A stretch of DNA of 64,000 bases from Chelonoidis abingdonii (GCF_003597395.2 NC_133769.1:43046778-43110777), one strand, 5' to 3'. Counted from the stretch's first letter, positions 12,766 to 25,735 are shown. Program-made: numbers and translations. Notes: a model not told the origin generated them from the sequence alone.

Positions 12766-13482
12766 GGACAAGCTACAATCAAAAGATGAAAACGGAGAGG
12801 ATCTAATTTATACCTGGGATTTATTGTCAGCTTTCCAGAGGGTGATGGACACTATCATGATTAGGGCCATTTAATGAGCTAGACTGATCTTAGGCTTCCC
12901 TGTACAACACAAAATCTAAGTACATTTTAAGTAAATGTTTTTACTTAAACATTTCTCATGTCTTTTTGAAAATTGACTATTGTCACCATCCCTGTCAAAC
13001 CTGGCAGCCTCTCAGGGCTGTGCATTTTTGTCAGTTGATGAAAGTGTTCAGTCAGTGACTCAACAGAGTCTGCACTGCACCTTCAAAGTCCTCCTGCAGA
13101 CCTCAGTTCATCTGCAGCAGCTTGTAGGTGTAAAGATTTACTGCAGCCATTTTTAATCCAATATCACCCTAGCCATGTATTTTGGGTATGTGGGTGGCAG
13201 CACATAGAGATCTCTGATACCAACAGTGTTAAACTCAACACATTGTCTTGTACTGGGACAAAGAAAATGGGATATCAGAACATGCCACAATCTTGAAACC
13301 CTGCCATTTTGTCAACATGACGGTGGACAACAATTTTCTCTCTTGTGAAGTCTCTCCCACCCCTTTATCCATTTGGAGAGAAACTTAGGTCTGTGCCAGT
13401 CAACATAAGTCCTAACTCAAAATTCTCAGTCAAGAAGAGATCCTTCTCTGTAAAGACTGCATTTATGTCCATGATGGTCAAC
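12766..13482. other. Unannotated DNA upstream of the Gypsy integrase fossil
   Basis: This may be an eroded upstream part of the same Gypsy pol gene, since it directly precedes integrase-like sequence. I could not recognise reverse transcriptase or RNase H motifs in it. Confidence 0.3.
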
Positions 13483-13494
13483 AACACCAGGTAT
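13483..13494. repeat. Left target-site duplication of the palindromic PLE
   Basis: aacaccaggtat occurs here and again, identically, at 13,718-13,729, directly flanking the inverted PLE element. Confidence 0.85.
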
Positions 13495-13581
13495 CAAGTA
13501 TTAGAGGGGTAGCCGTGTTAGTCTGGATCTGTAAAAGCAGCAGAGAATCCTGTGTCACCTTATAGACTAACAGACGTTTTG

Positions 13582-13619
13582 GAGCGTGAGCTTTCGTGGG
13601 TGAATACCCACTTCGTCAG
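13582..13619 (-). ncRNA. Hammerhead-ribozyme-like core in PLE tail
   Basis: On the minus strand: CUGACGA, one extra A, stem II GUGGGU/ACCCAC with loop AUUC, GAAA, then AGC-UCAC-GCU as stem III and C at the cleavage position. The extra A after CUGACGA departs from the canonical core and stem I is weak, so activity is unproven. Confidence 0.5.
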
Positions 13620-13633
13620 ACGCAGGTCTGCGT

Positions 13634-13671
13634 CTGACGAAGTGGGTATTCACCCACTAAAGCTCACGCTC
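13634..13671 (+). ncRNA. Mutated hammerhead-like core in PLE tail
   Basis: The same structure as the left arm, but the invariant GAAA reads UAAA (13,658-13,661). Changing G12 should abolish catalysis. Confidence 0.45.
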
Positions 13672-13717
13672 CAAAATGTCTGTTAGTCTATAAGGTGCCA
13701 CAGGATTCTCTGCTGCT

Positions 13718-13729
13718 AACACCAGGTAT
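13718..13729. repeat. Right target-site duplication of the palindromic PLE
   Basis: aacaccaggtat, identical to 13,483-13,494. Confidence 0.85.
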
Positions 13730-13859
13730 GTCATAATTTGCCTCTGGCTGGCCATTTTAGCCAATGGAAAATGTTGAGGTTGGTATCTTGAAATTTTTGA
13801 TGATCAAGACTGCATTCATTTATTTAGCCTTACTCCAATATCATGCACTTGAACAATGA

Positions 13860-14740
13860 CTCCCTGTGCCAAACTCCTGGGCTCTTTGATTTCCCTGCCA
13901 ACGCCATTTTCATGGACTTCACCATTGACCTTCCCAATTCCTAGCGCCACACAGCTATACTATTCATTGTTAACTTACTTGAAAAAATGTCCCATTTTGT
14001 GCTGTGCCACTACAGAGGTAACAGCCCAACTATTTTTCAGCCATGTCTTCAAACTCCATGGCCAAGCATCTAACATTACACCTGATCAAAGATTGCAGTT
14101 CATTTCACATTTCTGAAAAGAGTTGTTCAAGTTACTAGATATGGGTCTATATGTGTCCTCAGCTTATCACCCCAAGTCAATGGGGAATGAATGAACCAAA
14201 TCCTTAAGAAACACTTCTATTGCTTTATCAATTACCAGCAGAATGACTGTTTCACTCCTCCTTTTGTCAAATTCAGGTACAACTCCAGCCACAGATCAAC
14301 CAACCAGAGTCCTTTTTATACCAACCAATTTCCACCTCCAGTTCCATCCATGCAATCCACAAGTCTCCCATGTACACACAGCCTCCAGACTAGTTGAACA
14401 CCTGCACTGCATCCAAGAGGAGTTGCAAGCCCATCTAGAATAGGCCAAAAAGATGACAAATGCTATGTCAACCTTTGTCAGCAGGGAACCTCTGATATCA
14501 TCATTAGAGATCAACTATGGCTCTCCACATAGCATCTTGTCTCTACCCAATCAGTTCTAAAACAGGAGTCTAACCAGCTGATCCCAAAGAAGGTATGCAG
14601 GCTCCTAATGAAAATAGCCACTCCAGTCTTCTCAACATCAATACCTTGTTGGGAATGCTCCCTGTTACCTGGTAGTTCTACCAGATTATGGCAACTCCAG
14701 CTTCTGTGCATACCATGGCTGATCACCCAAGTGTCCTGAC
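13860..14740 (+). pseudogene. Ty3/Gypsy integrase fossil
   Basis: Integrase-like peptides are spread over several frames. FMDFTIDLP (near 13,912) resembles the first catalytic-aspartate block. ITPDQRLQF (near 14,075) resembles the second-aspartate SDRGSQF block. SSAYHPKSMGNE (near 14,160) resembles the YHPQTNGQTE block holding the catalytic glutamate. MNQILKKHFYCFINYQQND and an HRSTNQSPF block (14,191-14,397) follow, as in Gypsy integrases. Weaker similarity to the post-integrase region runs to about 14,740. Integrases of this type insert LTR-retrotransposon cDNA. Frameshifts and stops show it is dead. The palindromic PLE sits just upstream. Confidence 0.75.
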
Positions 14741-16690
14741 ACAGAGTTAGATGGTCTCAAGGGAAGAGGGCAGGTCGATGGCTTTTTCATGCTGTCTTCT
14801 GTCTAAATTTGACAATCTAATTGCAAATCTTGCTATAATTCTACTCTGACACGGCTTATTCATTGGACAATAAAACATGTTTTGACTTTTTTTTTTTATT
14901 GAGCTCAAATAAAGTACTGAAGTGAAGGAATTATGGAAGTACCTCCATGTAACTGAGAACAGAGTTTAACCCACTGAGAAACCTGTACCTCTTGTGTCCT
15001 GTACTGGGGGAAAAAAAACAAAAAACTGGTGTGTGTAAGCACATTTACTGTATGGATTAATTCAATGTTGCTATAATCTGCTCTTGATAATGTGAAATCT
15101 GTTCTCTTGTTTGTTGGTTTGAACCTCAGATCATACAGTCAAATCACACTAGTTCATTTATTTTAATGTGTGATTAAAAGTCTTTTTCCCTCCTCTCTAC
15201 CCCCCACCCAAAGAGAATCAAATGGAAAAATAAAACATCTCCACCAGACAAACTTATTGCAGTTGTGCGGTTACTTAGATTTTCCTTTTTTTTTCTGTTA
15301 AACCTCCAATCAAAATGATGCAGTAATTAAAAACATTGAACTTTGAATATATTTCTTCTGGCTAACAAACACATGGGTTCATGGCTTTTTCTCTGTAGGT
15401 AGCATGAACTACACAAGGGTGAGGAAGCATTTTCAACCTCAACATTTAGTTGCTTAGATTGTTGACAAAATTACCTTTGAGGCAGAGCTTTCTTTTGTGA
15501 GAAATTAGATGTGACTATTTTTGTTGTTGTTATGAAAGTTTTGATAAAATCAACTTGGCAATTATGAGTTAGAAGCTCAAGTTGGAAAGGTGGGGGTATG
15601 TTTTAACTGAAGAAATTGAAAATGACCTTTCAGGAAAAAAATAGGGAGAGATTCTTCATTGCTTTGCAATTTGTCAGTGCAAGGTGAGTGTGAAGCACTG
15701 GTAAATCAGGATAAAAAAATTTGCACCTTGGTAAATTTACTACACAAGGTGAAAGGGAATGAAAATCTGGCCCCCAAACTTGGTCTCTGTAACCTAGTGG
15801 TCAATATGTTTTGGTCCTCCTCTGTGCCTTAGCCCCAAAAGATGTGGTTCTGTTTATAGCCCCAGTTACAGAGCCTGGATCTTTAGCTCAAACTGAAGTT
15901 ATTTGTGCTTTTAGCTCTGGTTCCCAAAACAGACCTTAGTGTTGGTCAAGACGGTGGTCATTCCACAAGGATTTATTGGAATTTTCAATGAGGCATGGTT
16001 GAAATTTTGAAATAAAGATAAAACTATATGCTGCTGTACAGTGTTTTCCAGCAACTTCAGTAAAATATATTTGGTACAACTTTTGAATGTTTGCAGGTCT
16101 GATTTTTATAAAATCTCTTCATCATACAGCCTCTGACAATTCTTTAAGAAGAGATGAACTTTGACACGTCCTGCTAATATCTGGAAGACTCAAAGCAGTT
16201 AGTGGGGAATAAGTCAATATTCATTTTGCAATATTCCTAAGAACATTATCTGGCATTCATTAGTGAGCAGTGGTGCAGTTTTCAATGTTTCTCCATATTG
16301 CCATCAGATATTTATTGTGAGAACTGCAATGAAATATTGAGTTACTGGTTAATTATTCTATGATGAAGCACATCAATGGAAATGTTAAAGTAAGAGTGAT
16401 AGTGAGGGAGAATAGAAGCCTGTCCTCTGCTAATCACAGAGGGCAGTCATAGAAGAAGGAGGGGGAATTTGGTGCAACACTAGCCATTGGACTTGTTGGA
16501 TACTAACCCCTTCCACATGACAAAGGTATAACATTTTGTAACCAGAACCAATGTCATCCAACTAGAGTGAGGAAATAAAGACCAGCGTCTCATCACCCTC
16601 CTGTGGGTCACACCTTTACTACATAATGGCATAACTAAACTACACCATTGGCAGAAAAGGAGCAAATGAAGCCACCTGAATCAGTGCAAG
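14741..16690. other. Unannotated AT-rich DNA
   Basis: No gene, RNA or clear repeat is supported. Poly-T/poly-A tracts occur near 14,890 and 15,010. Confidence 0.5.
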
Positions 16691-16694
16691 GGAA

Positions 16695-16818
16695 TTATTA
16701 ATTATTATTATTATTACCATCGTTTAGGAGCTCTAGTCAAGGACCCAGGACCCTATTGTGTTAGATATTGTACAAAGACAGAACAAGACAGTCTTTGCCC
16801 CAAAGAGCTTTTTAATCC
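16695..16818 (+). repeat. Old sauropsid SINE-like repeat (attatt...gtacaaagacagaac...ccccaaagagctt)
   Basis: An ATT repeat is followed by aggagctctagtcaaggacc, attgtgttagatattgtacaaagacagaac and gtctttgccccaaagagctt. I recognise this order from a common reptile/bird repeat. A reverse-orientation copy lies at 35,180-35,300 and partial copies at 28,680-28,745 and 34,640-34,700. I am not certain of the family name. Confidence 0.55.
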
Positions 16819-19800
16819 AGACACATTTCAAATAACTGTGCCCAATGGGAGATAAAGGTTAGTTGCTCACATGTGGGTCATACATTCATTACATTAGGGA
16901 GTTCAGCTCCTCCTTCTCCACTGGTACAGTAAAGGCTCAGTGGAGAGGGGAATCTCGAATGGAATGAGCAGGAGGCTCTGACATAAGATTAAGAAGTTTC
17001 TGGAACTTCAAAAATGTCCTGCTAGTAGAGGGAGCAGTAGCAAGACCTGACAGAAGAGGAAAGGGTCTACCAGCTGTATTCACTGTTCATTTTCTCGCCT
17101 CTAAAGGATTATCTGTCCCACCCATTAGCATCTTACATATTCCATGGACAGAGGGGAACAAAAGAGAACCTCCCCACCACTGCCACACACATACACACTG
17201 CCTCTTCCAGACGCTGTAGAGAAGAAGGACCTCCCTGTAAATTCATAACAATCTCTCTTGAAATGCCTTATTCTAAAACCTGGGACATTGTGCATTGGAT
17301 GTTTCAAAATTTTCCAACTAAAAACTATCTCATATTTATTTTTGTATCAGCACTGATTCTGTATCCTGTTAGAAATTAATGTTGGAAGGAGCAAGGAACA
17401 CGCCTTTACTCAGCTCTTACATACCCTAGCTGAGTGGTTACCATCCTTCTTGGGAAATAGGAACCCCTTTTGGATGCATTCCTTGTTTTCCTTCCTCTTC
17501 TCACCCCCTACTTTTCTTGCCTCTGGTGCTACATCACTGGGAAGTGTTGACAGTTAGAGCCCTAGAAACATACTGTTTTTAAAAAACTGAAATATAACAT
17601 TCTAATGTAATCATGTGACTTCAGGAGCTGTGGATTTAGGCATACAGGTCTTTAGTGCTTTTGCCTTAATCCCCCTCTCTCCCCCCCCGGTTTTACTTAC
17701 TGCATGAAGTGAAATTGTGGGACCCAGATATTGACACCTAGATACCATCACAGGACCTTGCTGAATTTGGGCTTATCCTTTAGAAATAAAACAACCTCTA
17801 AACCTACAAGTTCTTAAAAGAAATAGTCAAAGACACGACCAATTTTATTGTAAGCTACAGGACTGGCTTTACTGAAATCAACAATGGGAGGTGTAAATTA
17901 TCTAGTCATCTTTTACCTCAGTGGAAACTCATAAAAGACATGAAATATTACTGTAATGGTCCTTTTTCCAACAGAGTGAAAGGCAGCCAACTTTGTTTAT
18001 TGGCCAGAGCTCTTTGAATGGAGGCTTGTGTGAGGATGTGGGAAATGAGTGTGCATGGACACTGTCCTTTCCCAATTAACACCACCAACATTTTGGATAT
18101 TACAGGTTTCCTACCATGCAAGGAAGAGTGGATGTGCCCAAGAGTGGATGCAGTATGCCCTACCTGAGAGTTGGCTTCTGCCGCATGGATTGTGCCAGTA
18201 GAAATCAGCATAAAGCATGACTGAACTTTACCTATTACATTTTGGAGCTTTACTGTAGAATACTATAGTGGTGTATTCATTTAATAAGAGATGTCAGTGA
18301 AACCTATAGTTTGTGTGTTAAATTTCAATAATTGCCACTTAATTCATGCTATTTAAATATAATAATCTTTGTTTGACACTAATTTGTTTAAACATGTAAT
18401 GATTTTGCATTCTACAATAAAGAAAAATGAACTGGTTACATGAGTATTAAACCAGAGAACAACAAAACGGATGCCTTATTTTGCTCACTGGGAAGGAAGC
18501 ACATAGGAGCTATTGCAGGATAACATCTGTGTCACTGAGCTTATAATGTGATAATGAAATAACATGAATAGACTGATTTGAATAATAAGATTGTAGGGTT
18601 CATGGTGTGAGAAAATCCCATGCTGTGCATATTCTGTCTTAATATTTGTTATGAAAGATTTTACTGTAAGAATCTTTTCCAATTCTAAGATGTGGTGGAG
18701 GGAAGGGAGAGATTTTTCCTAACATTCATTATTTCTCATTTGATGGCATGTAGCAGAGCAGACACAGGTTGGTGTGCAATATGAGGATTTTAATTATTAG
18801 TGTATGGATGTTGATAGGTTATTTAATTACTATTATTGTATTAGAATTCACAAAGCAGCATAAATAGTAGTAGGAGAGCAGAAAAATGCATTGTTTTTTA
18901 AAGATTTGGTTCCTGTTTAGTTTGCAGGTGAAAATTGAGGTTGGTGGTTTCATAGCCTACCCAAGGAATTCCACCCTTCTTAGCAACTAATTAATGATCC
19001 AATTATTTGGTGTAACTGATACTTACTTTTTCCATACAGGGCCACAATAATACTTTCTGTAGACATTAAATCATCTCCTTTCTAATCATTATTGTTATAT
19101 TTCTCTGTGAATAATACATTGCACTATAGCATACTTTCTCTACTTTCATTCCAAGTATGCTTAAAATTTTAATGCCCTACAAAAAGCATTAAAATCTTTA
19201 GCAAAATTTGAATAATATATTAATTCTTATTATCAGGAAACTTAATGGTGAAAACATGCTTAAATCACTTCAGCTCCTCCTAGTTACCATCCAGCATAGT
19301 GGTGCAACAGTTTCTGCATGATGAACAAGGTGAAGGAGGGAGTGGGTGAGCATGTATTAGATTTCAAGAGTATATTATTAGGCTAAAAACATTAGCCATA
19401 ACTAAAAAAAAGAAAGCAAATTTTGATCTTTATAAAAGACAACCTCTTTTGGGATCTGAGGTCTTTAATGTGACAAACTTTGTTTAGTGCAAACTGAGAT
19501 GAATAGAGCAGGGTGTTGGCAGAAAATGTCTCCAGGGCTTAAGCCTCCTCAAAAAAAATGTCTAAACAAATTAATCTAAAAATCACACTACACTGAAATT
19601 GTGACTTTCTTCTGGCATGTCTGTACTAACTCCTTTCCACAGGCAGACTAGCTAAAAAAGCCTTGACCCAGTTTTCCTAAACTTGATGTGTCATTCATTT
19701 AACTACGGATCACACCCTTCCCAGACACTAAAATTGTTTATCTGGTTATTTAATAGGTTTGAATGTAATTGTTTTATATTTTTAAAGGATGAACCCCAGC

Positions 19801-20110
19801 ATTCCTGTTTCAGTGCTGATTCAGGGCTGTCTTGTTTGGCAATAAATGGGAGAAAGTGCATATGAGGTTGGGCATTCTCCCTAAACCTTATTTAAACCTT
19901 CTTTTCTGTGTCACCAAGGTCATTCTAGCTATATGGTTTAAGCGTTCTTGGATCAGGTCCTCAGTTGATGCAAATCACCATGGGTTCACTGAGGTCAATG
20001 ACCTTTTACCTGACCAGCTAGGATAGGTAATCTGTTTCTGAAAACTGTTAGAAACGTTATAAAACTCTACTATAAACGTTCTAGGCATATAATTAAGTAA
20101 TGATTAGCAT
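16819..20110. other. Unannotated AT-rich DNA
   Basis: No gene or RNA is supported. All open frames are under 90 codons and lack recognisable motifs. A weak gatcaggtcctcagttgatg...gaggtcaatgacc segment near 19,952-20,010 may be another old repeat relic. Confidence 0.5.
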
Positions 20111-20119
20111 GGTTCTCAG

Positions 20120-20850
20120 GGGAGGATGGGGGGAAATCCACGCCTACATTGGTCAAGGAAACCAGACTTGACCAAAGGCCAAGCCTGTGTCCAGTCCTAA
20201 GGGTACTGCTTGTCTGGTTCTGCCACAGACCAACCCAGTTTAGTGATTGAGTTTTATTATGGTGCTGGATGGGCTAGACCTCACGGAGTCCACCCAACTC
20301 TGCTGCTGTCCACAGCATCATTTCTTGCCATAAAACAGCAATGGTTCTTGCAGCAAAGTCATTGCTCTGCATTTTCTCATGCAGTGAAATCACCATGGGT
20401 GTAAGGTTCTGCCAGGAATAGAACCTGGGCTTGCTGACACTTCCACGCTGCTATCTAGCAGCCATGATAAGGCCATATGCATTATCATATCAACTACATG
20501 AAGATAAACACCACAGGACCTACCACCTCAGAAGACTGGAATGACAGCTTCCCTCATGGTCTGTGATTGGCTCAAGGGCCCAATTTAAGCCCAAGAGAAG
20601 TTCCACAGACATCTGTCCAACTACGTGGTTTTCCTAGCTGGTTGTAGAGACAGACATGCCTGTTGGCTTGTTCCCGGACTTTGACCCTGACTCAGACCCC
20701 AGCCCCCATCCTTGAATCCTGACTCTGAATGCAGCCCCTAGCTTCCGTATTTGGACTCTGCCTCCAGCTTTTACTCCTGGCTTTGGCTCCGGAACCTTGA
20801 CCTAGGGTTTCGTACACAAGCCCTGACCACTAGGTATGGCTACCCAAGCT
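20120..20850 (+). mobile_element. Possible degraded LTR
   Basis: More GC-rich than its surroundings, with a sentence-like run of gactctgactc/ccagc words (20,670-20,820). Its gggcccaatttaagcccaagag segment resembles the promoter side of turtle Gypsy LTRs. No clean TG...CA ends or target duplications were found, so both identity and limits are tentative. Confidence 0.3.
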
Positions 20851-22239
20851 TCATTCATGATTATAGGTGGGGAGCCAAGAACATTTAAGACTCTTTAGCA
20901 GGGTCCTGACTACTTGGAAGTGAGCACTTCGCTCATTTCCTCTCCCTTCATTTCTCTGAGAGCCCACTAACCCCCAAATCCAAATTTGTGTATAGTTATC
21001 GTGATTACCCAAGTTTCCCTAGAGGAACTGGGGGTAGGATGTGTAAGCAAATGAAGCTCTCGATGGCAGCACTCTCCCTTGTCACCAAAAGAGAGAACAG
21101 AACATTCTTCCCCCTTTGGCATTCATGTTCATAGGCTTTACAGTAATAAGTAAGAACATGTCATACTATCAGTTTTTCAACAGAATTCCTCCATTGGTTT
21201 CAACGGTATAGTTCTGGTTAAAAATTCATGTTGTTGTCTGGCTGATAAACAGTAATGAAACTAGTAATATTTAGAGGATAATATTTATGATGGGGATGTA
21301 TAAGAGGTAATAAATAGCATGTGTGAATGTTTAAATGGAGTAAAGCTCATGAATTTGATAACCCAAAACCTTTTATTGTGAATACTGTACACTTACAATT
21401 GCAAGAATGTTCTCAGTGCTCAATGAGACAACACAATGTTCTGGCAAAGGAAACAGGAAAGAAAAAAAAAGAAAAATATTGAAACTTCAGAAGGTTTGAA
21501 AGTTCACTGCTGCCATCTGCTAGGACGGGCCATTGATGTTTCTTTGGGAATGAGGTTCAGGTGAATAATTCTTTGATGGGAGGTTCATGAGTGTTATAAA
21601 TCAAGGACAGGGCTGAAGAGTGAATAATTGTTAGGAGCGACAGGTGTTGAAAGGAAGCAATGTCACTTGATGCATCATATTAAGAATTTCAAAAGCTTAT
21701 GAGTTATGATAATGTTGGCTATTTCTCAGGCTGTGATTAATTGAAATCTTTCACATAATACTCTTCTGGTATAATACTGAATAACACTATTGTATGTTTA
21801 GTGCAGAGTAAAAAAGTTCAAGGAAAAACTACTTTATTTCCAACAGCACTGATGCTAAGTAGCAATAAACATGCCAGAGATAGGAAAAGATCATTGTGGA
21901 TGAAATTAATGTAAAAATAATTGAAGATTACAAAACCTGATAAGAACAAGATACCAAGAATAAAGGAGGTGTGAGCATTCATCAAGTTAAGACACCTTAA
22001 AAAAAAGTGTAAAAATATGAATATTGTTTAAGAAGTAGAGTCAAACTTAACTATTGTCAAAGAAGAAGGAAAAAAAGTGATGAAAGTGTAGGAGCGCTAG
22101 GAGCTGGTACTGGTAATTAATTTATGGTTATACTGTGCTCATGTCTAATACAGCTGCACAGGTGAATACCCCCATTCTCTTGCATTGCTGTATTAGGTCT
22201 TCTTGAATTGCTGCCCTAGCACATGTGAGAATGCAGGGC
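20851..22239. other. Unannotated AT-rich DNA
   Basis: Nothing recognisable on either strand. Confidence 0.5.
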
Positions 22240-22484
22240 ATACAGAGGCGGGGGCAAGTGGGGCAATTTGCCCTAGGCCCTGGGCCCCACAGGGGCTCCG
22301 TGAGCCCTGGCCCAGCGACAATCCAGGTCTTTGGCAGCATTTCAGCGTCGGGGGGCCCTTCAATGCTGCTGAAGATGCAGAGCGACTGAAGGGCCTCCCA
22401 CCACCGAAATGCCATCGAAGACCCGGACTGCTGCCGGGCGTTTACAAGCACCACAGCTCCCCCACTTTACCCCATGCCCCCTGA
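22240..22484. mobile_element. GC-rich MITE-like repeat
   Basis: An abrupt GC-rich island within AT-rich DNA, starting cagaggcgggggcaagtgggg and ending ccccactttaccccatgccccctg, with ends that are loosely inverted relative to each other. Words such as ggggcccttcaatgctgctgaag and gaagacccggactgctgccggg are familiar from turtle hAT-type MITEs. The open frames on both strands come from its base composition and are not genes. Confidence 0.45.
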
Positions 22485-25329
22485 ATCCTCTGGAGGCCCT
22501 CCATGCATAAACCAGAACAGTGCCTAGGCCATGCAAAGTGAGAGTAACTTGTGCCACACCAATGGGCATGCCATGGTGTCACTATGGAATCTTGACGAGA
22601 CACCTTGCATGATGCTCTTGAATTTAAAATGAATTTTTAATCAGGAGTGCATTAGGACAAGCAGAAAAACACTTTAGTATCTACTTGTAAGCAAGGATCT
22701 ATACAAACCTATACATTTAATTTAGGACAATGAGGAGAATATGGGAACACTGATTATGGGGACTGGATAGAAGCTTCCTTAAGGAAAAACACTTACAATA
22801 TGGTAATTGGCAGATTCACAAAAAGAAAATCTATGCTCAGTGAACCTGAAACAATAACATAAAATGAAGGAATTTTATTTATTCTGACTGGAACAAAGTA
22901 GTAAAGAGAGTAACTACTGATCAACAGGGGGAGAAAACATAAGAGATGATTTTTTTGAGGAGATCAGTTTGATTGGAACAAATGAGTTTAATAATTTTTT
23001 TAACACATTATAGCTGAACTGGGTTATGACATAATTGAGTCTGCTGAATGGACAGGGCCTGGCAATGCTATAGTCAAGATTAGTTCCAGGGCATTCAGGC
23101 ACCTGTTCTCCTATCTTATAATAATAATATTTGTACCAAACAGCTTTTCACATCAGAATATAGCATATTTTGGCTCCATTTACAATAGCTGGACTAAACT
23201 GTGTCATAATCCAGAGTAGCCACAACTAGTTTAAAAAAGTCAAATTCAGTTCTCTTAATTCTGGAGAGAGACTCTCTGAAAAGAGAAGAAAATCAAGGTC
23301 TGATACAAACCATTTGAGACAGTAACTATATAGAGGATGGTAATCAAATTCAGAATGGCATGGACTGAGCAGGAGCAAAGGCTGACAGGTGACTCCATAA
23401 AGGGAAATATCAGATCATGTGTCTGGGGATAAAAAGACTAGCAAACCACTTTTTTCCCTGCAGTGCTTTGTTGTGAAAGAAGCTAAGAGGAGTTGAATTC
23501 GTTCACAGGAAAACATTAAAGTAGCAGCTCCTGGCTCAAGCTTTGAGCTTACTGTGAATGAGTATTATTCATGAGATTGGCAATGGACATAAATCTTCCT
23601 TTGTGCAACATTGTAGGTGACCCTGAAAAGAGATCTGTCCAGTTAGAAATTACAGTAGAAAATGCATGTGGGCTCCCAGTAGAGAACTTCCCTCCTCTGC
23701 CCTGGATCTCCTTTTTTATATGGGCCTGCTTTGCCCTGATTGGCTTCTCCCCTCATCCTCTCTCTGAACGGCTGCCTTCTGCACAGCCTCTCTACGGCTG
23801 CTTTTAACCCTTTTTCTGCCAGTTTGGGTCAGACGCCCCTTCACAGGACCCTACTCCAGTTATGAGGCGTAGTGATGGCTGAAGAGTGGACCTATCGCTG
23901 CTCCACAACTTAGGGGACAGACTTCCTTCCACTACATGAAAAGGACATGGGCATAGACCTAGGTTTCATTTAAAATTGAATTCATTCAAATAATTTGAAC
24001 AAATATTCAGTAAAAGGTTCAGTTTTAGCCATCCAGCTTTAGTCAGAACAAACCAGAGCTTATTTTCATTCACTGCTCTGATTTTTCTTCCCACCCTCTC
24101 CAAAAGAGAGTCAACCTCTCCTTTGGAATATTTTTCTTTCTTCTTTTACAGTGATTCTTTCACACCTGTTGAGCTTCTGCCCAAGCCAAGAGAACAAAAA
24201 GACAGCTTTGGTCTTCACACACAAAATTTGTGTAAGATTAAAATGGAAAACCTGAATACATGTGGTAACTCCTTAGTGAACTGTAACAATGAACTTTTCC
24301 ATTTTCATTAAAGTTATAATGGAGACTGGAATTGTCTTCATAATTGCCTTCTTAAAATCTTTTTTTTTTTTTAATGATGCAGAGTTCACATGGTGAACAC
24401 ATTCCTCATCCATGTCAACAGAGCAGAGGGAAATGAACCATTATGAACATTATGTAGCTGAGCATGACAAAATGTTTTTAATCTGCAATTTCCAATGTTT
24501 TTCCATTTACTTAGTTTAATTCTGCTCATACATTTGCAACCCTTTAAATTTTTAATTGGCAGAATCAATTCTACATCCGTTTAGCAGAGATTAAGCAGTT
24601 CTGCCGCTTTGTGGAAGTCAATGAAGCTCTCTACCTTTTTTTCACTGCACATTGTTTGTGTGGCAAAGAATTATCAAACTATCAATGAGCAAGAGTTTCT
24701 GTAAAACTACAGTGCTGGAGTGTGGTATATCTACAAGATAGCTCAACTCGAAAAAGGTATCTAAAATACAATAATTAAGGCAGATTGCCATCAAAAGAAA
24801 GATTAGTGAGAGATTTTGTGCATGTAGTTACAATCAATATTCACAAATTTATGGGCTGTAGGAAAGTGTAGCCCTCACATATTTCTCATTTTTTAAAAAA
24901 ACTTGAACTACAACTCACAGAAATAAACATTTTAAGTGACTTCTACTCTGCTGACTTGATTCAGTGCTGGAGTAACATATAGGCTTAAGGGCCTGGCCAC
25001 AAGGCCAATGTTCAGAATTCAAATTTCAACCATTTCTGCTATAGTCCTGTTCAGGAACATGTAAGTAATAGTTTGGTTAACAGTAGGAAAAGTGTATCTT
25101 CAGTTGCTTTCCCTAACTGTTCATGAAGTTTGCTTTCCAAAATAGCAAATAACCAGTTTATGATGTTGCAACAAAACCAAAGCAAACATCAGCATATAAT
25201 TGTGCTGTCCAGAGAGAAGACCATATATGAGATTGTGACTTACATGGTGACATCTGGTCCCCAATATAGTTATCTGGGAAAGAGCTTTTTTCTATTCTGC
25301 AAGAATTTTTGAGATTTCAATTTTTTCCC
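22485..25329. other. Unannotated DNA with a possible LTR fragment
   Basis: No gene is supported. About 23,690-23,960 is richer in C+T and carries tttttatatgggcctgctttg and ccctgattggcttc, which could be a degraded LTR. The open frame at 23571-23807 overlaps this and has no known domain. Confidence 0.35.
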
Positions 25330-25660
25330 CGTCTGCTCCCCAAAAGGTCAGATTAGATCAAAACATTTTGCGTTGATAGTTTCAAAACATTGTTTAAATT
25401 TTAAGATTTTAAACTTTATGCTTTTACTGTAAATTAACTTAAATTTCAAAACAAAAGTCCTTTTGACACACCAACACAATTTTTTCTTTTAAAGAAAAAA
25501 TGTCAAAATGAGATGTTTCAACAATTTTAAAACTTAAACATCTTTTACAAAACCAGGAAATTAATCACAACCAACTTTTTTCCACAAAGTTTGGTTTTGA
25601 TAAATCAGCATTTTCCAGCGAAAAAGTGTTTCATCTAAAAATTTCCACTAGCTCTAGTCC
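25330..25660 (-). repeat. AT-rich dispersed repeat, copy B
   Basis: Inverted relative to copy A: on the minus strand it begins agagctagtggaaatttttag and continues with tttcgctgg and tttgtgg-type words, matching the order in copies A, C and D. Confidence 0.4.
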
Positions 25661-25686
25661 CCAGTTTTCCACTTGCTGGAGGAATT

Positions 25687-25735
25687 TGTGTGTGTATGGT
25701 GTGCATGTGTGAGAGAAAAAGAGAGAGAGAGATGA
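25687..25735. repeat. Short GT/GA microsatellite
   Basis: A tgtgtgtatggtgtg run passes into gagagaaaaagagagagaga. Confidence 0.8.

Larger units (their letters stand above)
13495..13717. mobile_element. Head-to-head palindromic PLE tail insertion
   Basis: The left arm (minus strand, about 13,495-13,625) and right arm (plus strand, about 13,628-13,717) are inverted copies of the PLE terminal sequence. They are joined at a near-perfect hairpin, cagacgcag-gt-ctgcgtctg. Both outer ends are PLE 3' ends, so the copies are joined at their 5' sides. The left arm is longer and extends to the cggctacccctctaa end. Each arm carries a hammerhead-like core (13,582-13,619 minus; 13,634-13,671 plus), but the right one reads CTAAA instead of CGAAA. 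Perfect 12-bp repeats flank the whole, so it inserted as one unit. The target is Gypsy-derived DNA. Confidence 0.88.

Noticed and set aside
13505..13717. CRISPR-like or bacterial inverted repeat
   Set aside because: Only two inverted arms of a known eukaryotic PLE tail; no direct repeat-spacer array.
22128..22569. Overlapping GC-rich frames as coding exons
   Set aside because: They coincide with a GC-rich MITE-like repeat.
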